A DNA stretch of 64,000 bases from Bathynomus jamesi (Eukaryota > Arthropoda > Malacostraca > Isopoda > Cirolanidae). The stretch spans positions 124,001 to 188,000 of the forward strand of contig JAJOZX010005635.1 of NCBI GenBank assembly GCA_023014485.1, written 5' to 3'. Below are positions 54,561 to 64,000 of this stretch, in pieces (positions within the stretch are counted from its first letter, which is position 1; the number at the start of each line of letters is the position of its first letter). The notes beneath the pieces are model-generated. The model saw nothing but the letters and a program-made list of their open reading frames with translations. It did no database searches and had not been told where the DNA came from. Position numbers and translations under genes: made by a program.

Positions 54561-54716
54561 ATTTAGTCTGGTTCTTGTTCTGTGATGGTATATTATTTGC
54601 ATCTCTTTTACTTTCTTTGTTGACCTTTTTCTTTTGAGTTTTGATTATATTTTTTATTAGTTTATTGTTATCAAGAGTATTGGTATTTGTACTAATTTGG
54701 CCTATTCCTTTAGTTT

Positions 54717-55796
54717 TTAGTCAATTATATGATACAATCTTTGATAGTAAATCAGTTCCTTTACTATTAAGGTGAATTCCATCTCTGTTATAGAACTCTC
54801 TTTTTTGTAAAATTTATTCCACAGTTCGATATATGTAATTTCCATGCTCTGACATAGTGTCTTAAGCCTACTATTTATATATAATGCTTGTGAGTACCAC
54901 TTATTATTCTCATGTATCCTGGGAATTATACCTGTGATAGATGTTTTAAGGTTAGGTCTCCGTTCCTTTAACTTTGTTAATAGCTGTTTATATGACTCCA
55001 TGATTTCTTCGGAGTGCTTACCCTTTATATCATTTCCACCTACATGTATAACCATATTCTTTGGTACAGTTAGGTCAATACCAGATCCTTTTTCTATAAT
55101 TTTATTACTAATTCTATTTATCCCTGCACCTGGATAACAGTAAGCTATGCTACCTCTAGGTAATTTAGATCCTAGGCCCCTCACTTGAGAGTCACCTATA
55201 ATGGATGCTGGTTCAAACACACCTATAGCTTTAGAGTGCCTGGGTTTATACGAGTCTGGATTATTATTGCTAACATTTTGTTTTATAGGCCTACTTTCTT
55301 CAGCTTTCTCATCTTGATCCTGGACCAGCGAGAAAGTATGAAACTGATTGGTTAGTTCTATAAGGACACTTTTCCTTGGCTCTTGAATTCTAGCTTTCCA
55401 GGTTTTCCTAGGTTTAGTCCACTCATCATTTTCAGGAATTGTCTGAGGATATCTAGGCCTGGGCTCACTATGAGGTATAGGGACATTTAAGTTTACTTGA
55501 ACTGCTACTTCACTAGATTTAGGCTCAACTGCAGTATCTCTATAAGTTGGTCTGGCCTCTCCCTCACTAATAGACCCTCTGGACTTATTAAAATTTTTTA
55601 TTACAGTACTACACTTGTCACAAAACCACATCAAGTTGACATTAAGCTTAGAAGCAGCATTTATACCTTTATATATATCATTTGTAAGGCCTTTGCAGCT
55701 TACGTGATACCAGTCATCACAGCTATCACATGCAATAGCTCTATCTTTACTCTTAACTTCCTTTTTACAAACTCTACAGTCACTGTCAAAACCCAT
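54717..55796 (-). CDS. CR1 LINE ORF1: PHD finger plus SGNH esterase
   Basis: 359 codons from ATG. Residues 7-62 form a C4HC3 PHD finger (C7, C10, C23, C26, H31, C34, C59, C62). After a Pro/Lys-rich linker, the SGNH hydrolase domain begins IIGDSQVRGLGSKLP (Ser in GDSQ, 201-204) and has HVGGNDIKG (253-256). The last block, with the catalytic D-G-I-H-L-N, is present in the DNA near 54775 but lies in another frame, so the encoded product lacks it. ORF1 proteins of this CR1 type bind RNA or chromatin and carry an esterase of unclear role. The domain pairing is known for several CR1 lineages. Confidence 0.9.
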   Translation of the reverse strand: MGFDSDCRVCKKEVKSKDRAIACDSCDDWYHVSCKGLTNDIYKGINAASKLNVNLMWFCDKCSTVIKNFNKSRGSISEGEARPTYRDTAVEPKSSEVAVQVNLNVPIPHSEPRPRYPQTIPENDEWTKPRKTWKARIQEPRKSVLIELTNQFHTFSLVQDQDEKAEESRPIKQNVSNNNPDSYKPRHSKAIGVFEPASIIGDSQVRGLGSKLPRGSIAYCYPGAGINRISNKIIEKGSGIDLTVPKNMVIHVGGNDIKGKHSEEIMESYKQLLTKLKERRPNLKTSITGIIPRIHENNKWYSQALYINSRLKTLCQSMEITYIELWNKFYKKESSITEMEFTLIVKELIYYQRLYHIID

Positions 55797-55799
55797 TTT

Positions 55800-56605
55800 T
55801 GTAGGGTAGGCTATGTTCCTAAGTTAGGTCCTAGGCTTAAAAATTTTGTTGACTCACCAACTTCGATACTATCAAGTTATATCAAAAAAACAATTCCAAA
55901 ATGCAGGATCAATCTCAAATGCAGCCCTGGAAAAATTTTTCAACACCACACTCTTGGTTTCAGTGATAAATAATTTGAACTTTTTTGTTAACAAGCAATT
56001 CTAGGCCCAACTCACCACAAATAGTGCAAATGGGCAAAAGCTAAAGTAATAACAAAGCTAAACAGCAATAAATAAATAAAACAAATGTAATAATATCAAC
56101 ACGAGAGAGTAAAAATCATTTCACTGGATCACAGCTAACACGTCCAATCACCATCAAAGTCACCAAGTCACCAAGTCACCAAGTCACCAAGTCACCAAGT
56201 CACCAAGTCACCAAAGTCTTTAAAAAACTTGGAAAAAATTGTCCCGAATGGGCATTTGAAAAATCTGGCAACCCTACATGTCAGGCGAGTGTATATGTTA
56301 TGGAAAAATCTTTGCGACATGCTGAAAGCCAAATTAGCCTATGTTAGGCCGTAACTTCATAACAGAGACGAAGGTTAACTACTTATACAATATTAGCTTA
56401 TCTTGCTATCCAAAGAAATGTAGTCCAACAATGCTGCAACCTTCACTCGATTATTTCTTCCTTGAAATATAGAAGCGGACAAATATACAAACCTTATTGA
56501 ATCCAAACAAAATTGGCAGTACAGAAACTAATAGAACTCAATCCAAAGATTCCAAACACAGGAAGTTGATGACAATGTGGTTTAAGAAATAAGTAAAGGT
56601 TGTAG
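55800..56605 (-). other. 5' region of the CR1 LINE and spacer
   Basis: No coding sequence seen on either strand. It includes the likely 5' untranslated region of the CR1 and a short tandem repeat at 56157-56215. The region right of about 56230 is not assigned. Confidence 0.5.
56157..56215. repeat. 8-bp tandem repeat
   Basis: AGTCACCA repeated about seven times without spacer. Confidence 0.95.
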
Positions 56606-56609
56606 CACT

Positions 56610-57545
56610 AGAACATTAATTATGGGAGATTTCAACCTACCTCATACCGTATTGACTGGAGCCTTTTAGAGGGAAATAATAGGGAAGGTAACTTCTTCAT
56701 TGACTGCTATAATGACTGTTTCCTAACACAATTTGTAGACAAACCAACTAGGGATAAAGCAATCTTGGATCTGGTTCTTTCCAATGATCATGAACTTATT
56801 AGGGAAATTCAGTAGGAGAGTCATAAGGAAATAGTGACCATTGGATCATACGTTTTAAGATAGAATTAAATAGGGATCTAGTCAACAATGACCATCTAGC
56901 CCCTTGCTTCTCAAAGGGTGACTATAGTAGATTTAGGGAGTTGTTAGGCTCAGTAAAGTGGGATAATGAATTTGCCAATAAAAATGCTATTGAAATATGG
57001 TCTAGAATGATTAAAAATAAAAAGAGGGCATTCAGGAAATTTAAAGGCAGTGATAGTATTTTGGACTTGGATAATTATAGGAAGTTAAGAAATAAGCTAA
57101 ATAGTTTGATTAGGAAGAATAAAAGGCATAACAAAATAAATCTAGCTAGAAATAGCAATAAAGATCCAAAGAAAGTCTTTAGTTTTTATAAATATAATAA
57201 TAAAAAGCATAATAGGATTGGTCCAATAGGACATGATGATAGGATGTTTGAAAAAAGATCAGGATATTGTTGGTATTTTTAATGATTATTTTAGCTCTGT
57301 TTTTACTGAAGAAAATTTAAATAAGTTTGTTTGAATTTGTAGGATCTAAAGGATTAAAATAATTTTTGATCATATTCATATAAGTAAGGATGATGTTAAG
57401 CAAGTGATTCATACATTGAAGTCAAATAAGGGTGCTGGACCTGATAATATATTTGCTAGGATTCTCAGAGAAGGGGAAGAAAGCTTATCTGAGGCACTAA
57501 CTATTTTGTTTGCTAGGTCAATTAATTATGCAGAAGTACCAGATG
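56610..57545 (+). pseudogene. CR1-like LINE fragment, endonuclease end to RT start
   Basis: The plus strand reads LIMGDFNLP and, in another frame, DKPTRDKAILDLVLSNDHE. Then 56941-57282 has FRKFKGSDSILDLDNYRKLR and KVFSFYKYNNKKHNRIGP. RT blocks follow at 57404-57545 (KSNKGAGPDNIFARILREGE, NYAEVPDD). Same subfamily as 44859-46965. It stops where the Sola-like fragment begins. Confidence 0.88.
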
Positions 57546-57815
57546 ATCAGGGCTGTCCAATTAGTAAAACCGAAATCAAAGTGTATGAAAGATCTAATGA
57601 TGAAGGAGGGGGAAAAATCTGAGTTTGATTGGAAAGTTGATTTTGAGGTTTTAACAACTAGCAATTATGTTGCATGTATATATGATGATAATTTATGGTT
57701 TGGGATTGTTGAAGACTACTCAGAAGAATACAATGCTTATCTAATTAATTTTTTACAACCTTCTTCTATTGCCCCAAGTTATAGCTTCCCAATGAAAAAA
57801 AGATTCATGCTATAG
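57546..57815 (+). pseudogene. Sola-like transposase C-terminal fragment
   Basis: Plus-strand frame with NYVACIYDDNLWFGIVEDYS, then YLINFLQPSSIAPSYSFPM and a stop. This parallels YDGHWWVAYVLE and FLHPHGPNPSF near 23850-23960. It is a third family member, distinct in sequence from the 50758 piece. Confidence 0.65.
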
Positions 57816-57855
57816 TTATACCTCATTGAAACATAGTACACATGATGAGCACACC

Positions 57856-59490
57856 CAGGGGCATAAATCCCAGGGGTCAAAGGGGTCAGGGCCCCCCATG
57901 TTTTTCTCTGAGCAGTCAGAGTATCTCAGGACCCCCCACTTTTGAATTAAAGGCTTTGATAGTTTAGGCTGACTTATTTTTGATGCTAATGAAAGTCTTT
58001 CTGTGGAGATATACAATAATGTTTGACATTGTGCTGTAGTTTAAGATAATTTTTTTTAGGATTTTTGCAGTAGTTTAAATAGTATTTTAGGAATTTTTCA
58101 AGACCATAGTCCCACTATGTAGGTTTCACTACATAGTGTTATGTGTATGCATCAGAGATGTCATCATTGGTAGTTTTCTATATTTTTCTTATATCATTAT
58201 GTATGTGTTACACTTTGTTGCATTTGATTTGTAATACATTCCTGGTATCTAGTGATGTATGTAATTCTCCTAAATCAAGTGATGTATGTAATTCTTCTAA
58301 TCACAGTATCATGCTCAAATTATGTCATTCTCATTGTCAGAGGTCTAAAAATGTTCCAACTTGCCTACCTAGTTAGGGACAAAATAGCAGCCTAAGATTC
58401 TGTAGAAGAGACAAATGTTCATTTTATTGATGATCAGTGAACATTAGTGGAATGCATATTGCGGGGTGGGTAGGGTGGAGATGCATTGGTTTATCTTGCT
58501 ATACAGCTGAGGTAGATGTGGTTATATTGAGCTTGAAATGTGGATGGTTGTATGGAAGATGTCAAGAGCTGTAGTTGCTACAATATCCATGTGATCAGCT
58601 CACTGGAAACTGTAGCAAGAGAACTTAATGGTGAAACTGCTTCTAAAGCTAATGGACTCTACAAAACTTTCAAGAAGAAGGAAACTATGATGAGATTGCA
58701 TATTGCTATGAAAGCTCTGCCACTTCTTGAAAAACTGAACAGAAGCTTGCAAAAAAGATCAATGACTGTCAGTGGAATGATAGCAGCAGTATATCTAGTA
58801 AGAGATGAACTGCAAGCTATTCAAACAAATGATGCATTCAAAACTCTGTTGGACAATTTAGAAAAAGACACCCAAGATAAAGGCCTAAATCTTGAAGATT
58901 TGTAGCTGCCAAGAAAAAATAAAGTGCTATTGAGATTCACAAGATCCTCAGAAGACTATCATTCATGCACAGTTGAAGAACATTATTGTATTAAGTACTT
59001 TCAGTTTCTAAATTCTGCCACTCATCAACTTGAAGAATGCTTTTCACAAGAAAATCTAGAAAAATATTATGAACTTGAGTCCTGGCTCATCGCAACAGAC
59101 AAATCTGAATCTGATGACTCAAATTCATTGATTTATAGCTACCTTAAGATTGAAACCAACAGACTAAAAGAAGAACTAAAGAACTAGCAGTTTTCTGGTG
59201 TCATGCAGCTCGTGCAAATATGATGGTAAACTGCTTAGATGAAATAGTGGCCTTTCTGAGAACAATGCCAAATGAAGTGTAGACTGTGCAGGAGCTATTT
59301 CCATCTGTGAAGGCATTGATGAAGTTCCTGATTCTGTCCCCATCCTCTTCCGCAGAAGCAGAGCAATCATTTAGTAGTATACAAAGACTGAAAACATGGT
59401 TAATGAATACAACTGGCTAAACAAGACTGATTGCTCTTGCCATTTGTCATACACATCAAGAATTGCTTGATGGAATAGATGCAGAATAGG
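57856..59490 (+). pseudogene. hAT (ZMYM-like) transposon remnant
   Basis: Starts CAGGGGCATAAATCCCAGG, similar to the terminus at 7987, with CCCCCCACTTTTGAAT inside. The coding part has KLNRSLQKRSMTVSGMIAAV (58540-58905), HSCTVEEHYCIKYFQFL (58924-59187) and, in another frame, the dimerisation signature AEAEQSFSSIQRLKTW at about 59350 and LAICHTHQELLDG ending near 59488. The RNase H core near the start is poorly kept. Frame breaks near 58905, 59187 and 59415. Confidence 0.75.
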
Positions 59491-59767
59491 GTGGTCCTTA
59501 GCTATATAGGGGAAAATTCAAATTATAAAATTTAATTGCACTACCCCTGGATTTTGATAGATATATCAAAAAATGGTCGCAGATAAAATTTCATATGAAT
59601 TGGAAAATATTTACTGGTACCACATTGGGGTGGTCCTTATTTTTGAACTTTTGAAATTCAATGTGGCTACCCTTGGATATTGTTACTAGTCTCAAAAAAG
59701 TGATGTAAGCAAAATTTTAGCTCAGTCAGCTTATATTATCTGCTATATGAAAAGTCAATGACCTTCA
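59491..59767. other. Unassigned, with TAGGGTGGTCC motif
   Basis: Begins TAGGGTGGTCCTTAG and has GGGGTGGTCCTTATTTTTGA again at about 59625. The motif resembles the TAGGGTGGCCC termini of the hAT-like transposon at 47057-50189, so a remnant is possible. No ORF. Confidence 0.4.
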
Positions 59768-61455
59768 TCAGTCATTGACAAGTGCAAGTATTTGCACTTC
59801 TGGTGTTTGTTTGTCTCCTGCACATTTGGGTTCAGAACATTGTATCCCTAATGTTATCTCTTGGTGTTGGGTTAGGTTTGTAAGAAGCGTTGTGGTGGAG
59901 TGGGTGGACCTGAAGCTGTGTTGGGTTTGTGAAAATGTAATGTGTGGTTGTATGCGTCTTAATATCAGTTTTTCGAGGACTTTGGAAATGGTTGAGAGAA
60001 GGGAGATTGGCCGGTATGAAGCAGGTAGGTTGGGGGGTTTATTGGGTTTCAGTATCGGGATGATGTGTGCCAGCTTCCAGGTAGAGGGTATGATATTGTG
60101 AAGCCAGGAGTAATTGAATATGTTTGTGAGGGCTGCAATAGCAGTTGGACCAAGGTGTTTGAGATGAATGTTTGAAATGTGGTCTAGGCCTTTGGCATGA
60201 GAGTTTTTGAGGGATTTTATGGCTGCAGCTGTGCCTTGGGGTGTAAATGGATGTGGTTGTTGTGGGTTGGCCGAGAGTTTTCGTATGTTTTTGAGGATTT
60301 TTCTATTATTGGGAACAGTGATTTTATGGCTAATTTTTGAGTAGTGGTGCATGAGTAGGTTGCAGTGTTTTTGTGAGGAAGGAATTTGGTTACAGTTGGA
60401 AAGGAGTACATTACCAATCTGGAACTCTGGCTGACTAACAATAGGATGTCAGCATCCCCTCAAAAATCCTCCATCACCCTCCTAACCTCAGACCGCCACG
60501 AATCCCAAGCACACCCGAGAGTCACCCTCATGGGACATCCCCTACCTCTAAACAAAACCCCAACAATCCTTGGCCTCACCCTAGACACACACACGTCCTT
60601 TTCCCCTCACATATCAAACATTTGCTCCAAAGCAACAAAAAACTCAACGCTCTCAGAACACTCACCTCCACAACATTTGGTCAACAGAAGGAATCCCTCA
60701 GTATCCTATACAAACAGTTTGTACGTACTACCCTAACTTACGCTGCCCCCGCCTGGTCCCCGTCCATCTCCCACACAAACCAGAAAAAGATACAGACCAC
60801 ACAAAACAGAGGTCTCAGAAGCATTACTGGCTGCCTCCGAACCACACCCATCCCACATCTACATGCAGATACGAAAATACTCCCCATCGAACATCACATG
60901 AACATGACAGGGACTCAATTCTTCTCCAGAGCACTGGCCCCAGACCACTCCTGTCACCATCTCACATTACACAATCCCCCACCCCACAACAAAAAATGTA
61001 CTCCTGCTGCTCACTATTCACAGCTACTGAACAATATCCCCCCCTCCCCTAAACATCAACCCCATTAAACATCTCCACACAGAATTCACCCGGAAATACC
61101 TACTCGACCAACCACACAACACTGTCCTCCACGATACTCCCCCTGTAGTCCATCAGAGCGAACAAACCCTCCCAAGGAAGACAAGAGTTACTCTGGCCAG
61201 GCTCCGTTCAGGCCACCACCCCTCCCTCCAACAATACAGACACAGACTCCACCTAGCTGACACCTCCACCTGTCAAAAATGCTACCTCCACCCTGAGGAC
61301 ACAGAACACCTACTCTTACACTGCCACACTCTCTCTCAACAAAGACACAACTCCAACATTACCTCTCTACGAGACCTATGGACCCGTCCCACGGTGGTTG
61401 CGGGATACCTGAGCGCCGCCGGGTTCGCATAAGAGAACCTGGGGGCTACAAAGTA
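59768..61455. mobile_element. Jockey-type LINE with a 5' inversion
   Basis: 59768-60420 on the minus strand encodes RT fingers (AKGLDHISNIHLKHLGP, PASYRPISLLSTISKVLEKL, TQHSFRSTHSTTTLLTNL). From about 60405 to 61440 on the plus strand come later parts: LELWLTNNRMSASPQKSS, TILGLTLDTHTSFSPHISN, TYAAPAWSPSISHTNQKKI, then a Cys/His tail (CQKCYLHPEDTEHLLLHC). It ends with GTAAGTAAGTA at about 61455. The YADD part is missing. The two halves are arranged as inverted upstream part followed by downstream part, the layout of twin priming. Confidence 0.85.
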
Positions 61456-61532
61456 AGTAAGTATCTCTTGGTTGCTGCTGTTTTGTGTGTTAATGGAGTG
61501 TCCCTTCTTCCTCAAGTGAATCTTGAGAATGG

Positions 61533-64000
61533 CATCAACAAGGATGTTTACTGAAGTGTGGTTAGTTGGCCAGTCAAGAAAGGAATTGATTGGAGGGAAG
61601 CTTCCTTCTTTGGGAGAAGTACCCCAGCCCCTGTTCCACCAGCTCTGAAAGGAGGAAATGTTCCTCTGTGGGGCTGCAATGACTGTTTGCCAAGATGTGG
61701 GGGACTTTTGGGAGAGGGCCAGGATTCCAACCACAGCAAACAGAAACAACATCCTGAAGATTGAGGGTCTGTATGAAGAGTGGTGGGGTCTTGGAAAGAT
61801 GAAGAGTAGGAAGTTGGAGGCAGAAAAAAGGAAGAGGGAGGCTTTCCTTCAGAAATTGGAGGAACTCTTCGATGTTGCCCATGCTGATGCCAACAACTTA
61901 ATCAAAAATGAAGATAACAAGTTCCTGATGGTGCAGAGGGAGAAAGGAAGGCAGGGCTGCATGACAGGAGTGGATAAGAAGCTGGTGGAGAAGGAGTCCT
62001 GGAAGTTGAACTGAAGCTCTGCTGAGACAGGAACAGGACATGAAATGCCACCAAGAAGAAAACAATGTGCTGGAGCTGGAGAACTCTTTCAGTAGCAGTG
62101 CCCATGAGATGGTGAGCAATGAGGACTCTACAGCAGTGGGTCCTTCTACCTCCATGGCAGCACCTCCAAAGAGATGATGAGCCTCTGAAGCTCCATTCAC
62201 GACAGCAATAGGGTAGCTGCAGCATTGGATTGGACAAAGACTACCGATCACAATGCTGCATATTTCCTGATGGTGGCTGCTTCTGCGTATGGACAAGACC
62301 CATCGATGGTGGCCCTGAACTGGCAGAGGATCTGCTGAGCCTGCATGAAGTTGCATCAGGAGACAGCTGAGGTCTTGAAGGAGTCCTTTGATCCAACTGT
62401 GCCCCTCATTATTTAGTGGAATGGTAAGATCATCCCATGGCAATGCCACTGAGCATCTTCTGATCCTTGTTTCTGGTGAAGGAGTGTTGAAGCTACTATG
62501 CATGCCCAAACTGCCTTCCAGTACAGGCGAAGCCATAGTGAATGCTGCCATTGAGGCTCTGGATGAGTGGGGTATTTTAGATTGTGTTGAAATGGGGTGC
62601 GATGCTGGTAAGTGTATCTGTGTAAAGATGTGCTTGCGTTACTCACCTACCGGATACTCTGTTAGTGGGGTCACAGCAGCTGCTGCTGATTGCTGAGATG
62701 GGAGATTTAGCTGCCAGTGAGGACCACCCAGAGGGCCTTCAATTGAATAAAAATCCTTTGATGTCAGCACCACCTGCACTGCTAAGAATGAGAGAAATGA
62801 GGTGAGCAAGTTACCAATTTTAGTGTGGTTGAGATTGTCAGATAGGCGGCTCCTACCAATTTGAAACTGGGTTCTCACCCTTAAGATCTCTGGGGCATAG
62901 CCAGTCTGCCTCTTTTAAAGACTTACTCTTTGGCTCATGGTGGGAGGATTTAAGAAAAGTAAAACGTCCTTTGCTTAATTTAATCAACGAAACAACAATA
63001 ACACTTACAAGGTTAACTGCATCAGCAGGCAAGTTTTTACAGGTAACTAAAGAAAATATGAACAATTTTATTGATCATACACCAATGTGTATTCAGAACC
63101 AACTAAGCACTTGGGCAAAAAAAAATATTACTACAAAACAAAAGAAACAAACATCATTAGTCCCATACCACACACAAAAATGTCAACATAAAATAAAACC
63201 ATTACATTTTTGGCCATCACCAGCCCATTACCACACAAAGGAGACAAGACTTACAGAAAAAAAAGGAACTTACATAACTAATGCAAAAAACCAAAGAATA
63301 TTACTCACTAGGGCAAGGTCAATGAGTGTTACCCAAATTGTATAAACCTGATAAGTCCCAGATGTGTCATTTTAAACTCCACTTCATCTCACAATCACTG
63401 AAGGTATTCTTGGTTCAATCAGTGCCAACAAAAACAATGTTTATAACAAAAAAAAATATGTGAATACTGGCTTCAGCATTTGTGCAGGTATTGGGGAAGA
63501 AAAAAAACTTTGTCCAAATTCACTTCAATAAGCAAATGTCCCAGCCAAAAACAAATCCCTGATAAAGAGAAAAAAAACCCAACAACATTTAGAGACTATC
63601 CCCCAGCACTGTCATCAGTGGACCCACAGGAATCCATGAGTGCAATGATGCCAGAAAAGGGAGCAAAATTGACAATGATAATTAATGTTCTAAAATTTTG
63701 GGATATGTATTTGCATTAATATGTTGCTCATAAGGCAGTTAAAGGTACAATTTAGTTCACAGCCTGAGAAAGCTCAAAATCCATTGTGATGCATATTGAT
63801 AACTGAAGTTAGGTTTTTCAACAAGGTCTTTATAAAGGAAATCAGGCATTCAAAAATGATTATGATATTGTGCAGCAAAGGCTCAATGTTAACCTCCTCC
63901 ATCTTGCCTGCCATCACCACATACTGGAAATTGTGGCCAAGCAAGTCTTCACTCTCAGCTTCAGACCTTCCTCTGGTCCAGACATCCCCCTCTTCAAGAG
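61533..64000 (+). pseudogene. Second copy of the hAT-like multicopy gene, interrupted and cut by the window end
   Basis: Starts near ATG 61533 (MASTRMFTEVWLVG, GKLPSLGEVPQPLFHQ). Then come FWERARIPTTANRNNILK and LEELFDVAHADANNLIKNED and LMVQREKGRQGCMTGVDKK (61658-62014). At 62415-62570 comes RSSHGNATEHLLILVSGEGV with KLPSSTGEAIV and ALDEWGILDCV. After an interruption of about 1.26 kb the frame resumes at about 63880 with LLHLACHHHILEIVAKQVF and SSGPDIPLFK at the edge. Same blocks and order as 47604-49615, but a different subfamily by sequence. Confidence 0.8.
62608..63868 (+). other. Insertion or intron in the hAT-like gene
   Basis: The break begins at GCTG|GTAAGTG (about 62608), a strong splice donor, and ends near ATTGTGCAG (about 63868), an acceptor. 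The other copy has no gap here. Inside is an open frame (about 62880-63345) with SWWEDLRKVKRPLLNLINE and LHFWPSPAHYHTKETRLTEK which I do not recognise. It could be an intron carrying another element's piece, or a plain insertion. Confidence 0.45.

Overview
The window looks like a metazoan (invertebrate, plausibly arthropod) intergenic region built almost entirely of transposable elements nested in each other. No operons, ribosome binding sites or prokaryotic genes are visible. I recognise no ordinary single-copy host gene. The evidence is the element content: Jockey- and CR1-type LINEs, two Ty3/Gypsy LTR retrotransposons, hAT, Tigger, mariner, Merlin and Sola-like DNA transposons, a piggyBac-type mini element, SINE-like retroposons with poly(A) and target duplications, GT-AG intron signals and many foldback repeats. 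The species call is an inference and is weak.

Layout. 1-9.6 kb: 3'-truncated (by the window edge) Jockey LINE, hAT remnants, a two-ORF zinc-binding gene of a multicopy invertebrate family (5537-7209), and a TIR unit around a 143-codon ORF (8398-9203). 9.6-15.8 kb: CR1 scrap, a 2 kb inverted repeat holding a hAT element and a SINE, a 72-bp TTAA element, and a truncated Tigger transposon. 15.8-25.04 kb: one Sola-like DNA transposon with about 0.46-kb terminal inverted repeats and a 4-bp AGCC duplication. Its left repeat is split by a young Ty3/Gypsy element (16291-21314). 25.05-32.6 kb: mariner, CR1 pieces, large palindromic repeats with a nested hAT, and a 21-bp minisatellite.

32.65-44.85 kb: a second Ty3/Gypsy element on the minus strand, inserted into a CR1 LINE with a TCAT duplication. 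Its pol order appears to be protease, RT, RNase H, an OTU-like cysteine protease, a second retropepsin-like domain, integrase, then an acidic Ser-rich tail. The tail is split by a small element that shares the GGGTCATTC terminus of the Sola-like transposon. 44.86-51 kb: the rest of that CR1, a second SINE copy, a Merlin element with an 8-bp duplication, and a hAT-like transposon (47057-50189). 51-57.8 kb: a near-complete CR1 LINE whose ORF1 carries a PHD finger and an SGNH esterase, then another CR1 and a Sola-like scrap. 57.8-64 kb: hAT remnant, a Jockey LINE with a 5' inversion, and a second copy of the hAT-like gene cut by the window end.

Almost all coding regions carry frameshifts or stops, so the sequence records successive insertions and not a working gene set. 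The youngest-looking element is the 16291-21314 retrotransposon (LTRs about 99% identical by eye). The most unusual content is the OTU plus double-protease retrotransposon and the Sola-like family, which is seen here in four places.
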